A stretch of DNA of 64,000 nucleotides from positions 8,534 to 72,533 of the forward strand of contig WQTQ01000243.1 of NCBI GenBank assembly GCA_009786175.1, written 5' to 3'. Each line of letters begins with the position of its first letter. Positions within the stretch are counted from its first letter, which is position 1. This DNA is from Bacillota bacterium. Lineage in GTDB: Bacteria; Bacillota_A; Clostridia; Lachnospirales; WQUN01. Positions 63,118-64,000 of the stretch are shown here, piece after piece. The position numbers were made by a program, and so were the translations under genes. The notes under the pieces are model-generated. The model did no database searches. It was not told where the DNA came from and was given only the letters and a program-made list of their open reading frames with translations.

Positions 63118-64000
63118 AGAAATTCTCCTCCAAAATTTTATGCGTCAACACATCCCTAAACGCCGTCAGTCTATTATCATCACGGGTAGGGTGGACGCGA
63201 TTGGTCAAAAACACTACATACAGGCCCGTTTCCGCGTTTACCCAAATGGACGTACCTGTAAAGCCCGTGTGGCCGTACAAATTGGGCTCGTTTTTTACGG
63301 CAAAGCCTAAGCCTCGCCCTTCATCGAAGTGGGCAGTGTGGTTTTTTATCGCCTCTTCAAACAAATATTGGGAAATTACGCCCTTGCCCTTATTCGCGAA
63401 CATGGTTGCCACCGCCGCACAGTCACCGATATCCGCGAAAAGCCCCGCATTGCCGGAAACACCGCCCATAAACCGCGCGTTTTCGTCATGGACTGTGCCG
63501 CATAACCACTCCTGTAGTTCCGGGCAATATTCCGTTGCCGCAAATGTACTGGACATGGCTGCCGGGTTATACCCAATATTTTTCAACCCAAGCGGCCGGA
63601 AAACAAAGCGGCTTGCCAGTTCATCCAAACCGGCGTCCCCCACCATTTCACAAATTTTGCCCAGCAAAATAAAGCCCAAGCAGCTGTAGACTACATTTGT
63701 ACCGGGTTGTGTCTGTAAAGGCTGTGAAAGAATTACATCGTATACATCTACCGGACTTTTAGCCAAGTTGTACAAAGGAATGTGGGCAGCCAGGCCGCTT
63801 ACATGGGTCATCAAATGGCGGATAGTAATTTGCCGCTTATCATCCGGTAAGTTGAAAAATTTGTCCAAGGTATCATCCGGGCTTAACTTCTCCGCTTCAA
63901 TCAAAGCGAGCGCAACCATGGTTGTGGAAATAATTTTTGTAAGGGATGCCAAGTCAAAAAGCGTATTTTCTTCCATGAGCAGTTTTTCCGGATACAGGGC
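63095..64000 (-). CDS. Beta-lactamase-family serine hydrolase (partial)
   Basis: The frame is open to the right edge, so the N-terminus is outside the window. The visible 300 residues hold the class C/AmpC-like S-x-x-K motif in FDLASLTKI, the Y-x-N/S-type YSCLGFILLGKICE and the HxG triad GHTGFTGTSIWVN near the end. These are features of serine penicillin-binding-like enzymes (D-aminopeptidase, esterase or beta-lactamase-related). Position ahead of namZ and murQ fits AmpC-like companions found with such operons in Firmicutes and suggests a wall-turnover role. Confidence 0.88.
   Translation of the reverse strand, partial: ALYPEKLLMEENTLFDLASLTKIISTTMVALALIEAEKLSPDDTLDKFFNLPDDKRQITIRHLMTHVSGLAAHIPLYNLAKSPVDVYDVILSQPLQTQPGTNVVYSCLGFILLGKICEMVGDAGLDELASRFVFRPLGLKNIGYNPAAMSSTFAATEYCPELQEWLCGTVHDENARFMGGVSGNAGLFADIGDCAAVATMFANKGKGVISQYLFEEAIKNHTAHFDEGRGLGFAVKNEPNLYGHTGFTGTSIWVNAETGLYVVFLTNRVHPTRDDNRLTAFRDVLTHKILEENFYAHKNRH

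Overview
The window looks like a chromosomal segment of a low-to-moderate GC Gram-positive bacterium, most likely a Clostridia-type Firmicute. The evidence is near-universal AGGAGG-type ribosome binding sites, DapA/DapB lysine and diaminopimelate genes, a YitT protein, an EFR1-type flavodoxin/ferredoxin protein, a Bce/Mac-like ABC module with a two-component system, and a NamZ/MurQ muropeptide recycling operon of Gram-positive type. There is no rRNA, tRNA, CRISPR array or phage module.

Layout. 1-8.6 kb holds ordinary genes: a TagA-type glycosyltransferase, YitT, a secreted Thr/Glu-rich protein, an M20 peptidase, a GNAT/RtcB/EFR1/DUF2284 operon and a GH130 phosphorylase. 8.7-18.1 kb is a cell-surface region: a glycosidase-like/amidase fusion, three paralogous small membrane proteins (the first split by an IS1595-like element whose transposase has an in-frame stop), and a secreted VWA plus LCAT-type lipase fusion. 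18.2-20.4 kb holds a phosphoesterase and a radical SAM protein.

20.4-29 kb is the most unusual part. Five tandem pairs of very small genes alternate between a 29-residue uncharged hydrophobic peptide (A) and a 37-residue peptide (B), in two transcription units. A divergent 44-residue Pro/Leu-repeat peptide lies next to them. The A/B units and a downstream HlyD-like plus MacB-permease operon are preceded by six promoters of one design: two GTTAAC/T half-sites 10 bp apart, then exactly 28 bp, then a TATAAT-like -10 box. This points to one regulon of secreted or membrane-active peptides and an envelope transporter, under a regulator not encoded here. A surface lipase sits between the two parts.

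29-46 kb holds a DinG-like helicase, an ABC-2 exporter with two ATPases, dapA-dapB, a uridine-kinase-like protein, and a carbohydrate operon (UroD-like methyltransferase, GH2 beta-galactosidase, kinase-like protein, Nudix, TIM-barrel isomerase, Zn-alcohol dehydrogenase, Gfo/Idh oxidoreductase). 46-64 kb holds a HicAB module, a broken AraC-phosphotransferase gene, a two-component system with an ABC transporter, an operon of two Hsp70-like ATPases flanking an unknown protein, a cupin, a beta-lactamase relic, an orphan RelB-type antitoxin, and the beta-lactamase-like/NamZ/MurQ operon running off the right edge.

A 20-22 bp palindrome centred on GATATC with C5/G5 arms occurs six times, always between genes or at a gene end, and forms a dispersed repeat family of the host.
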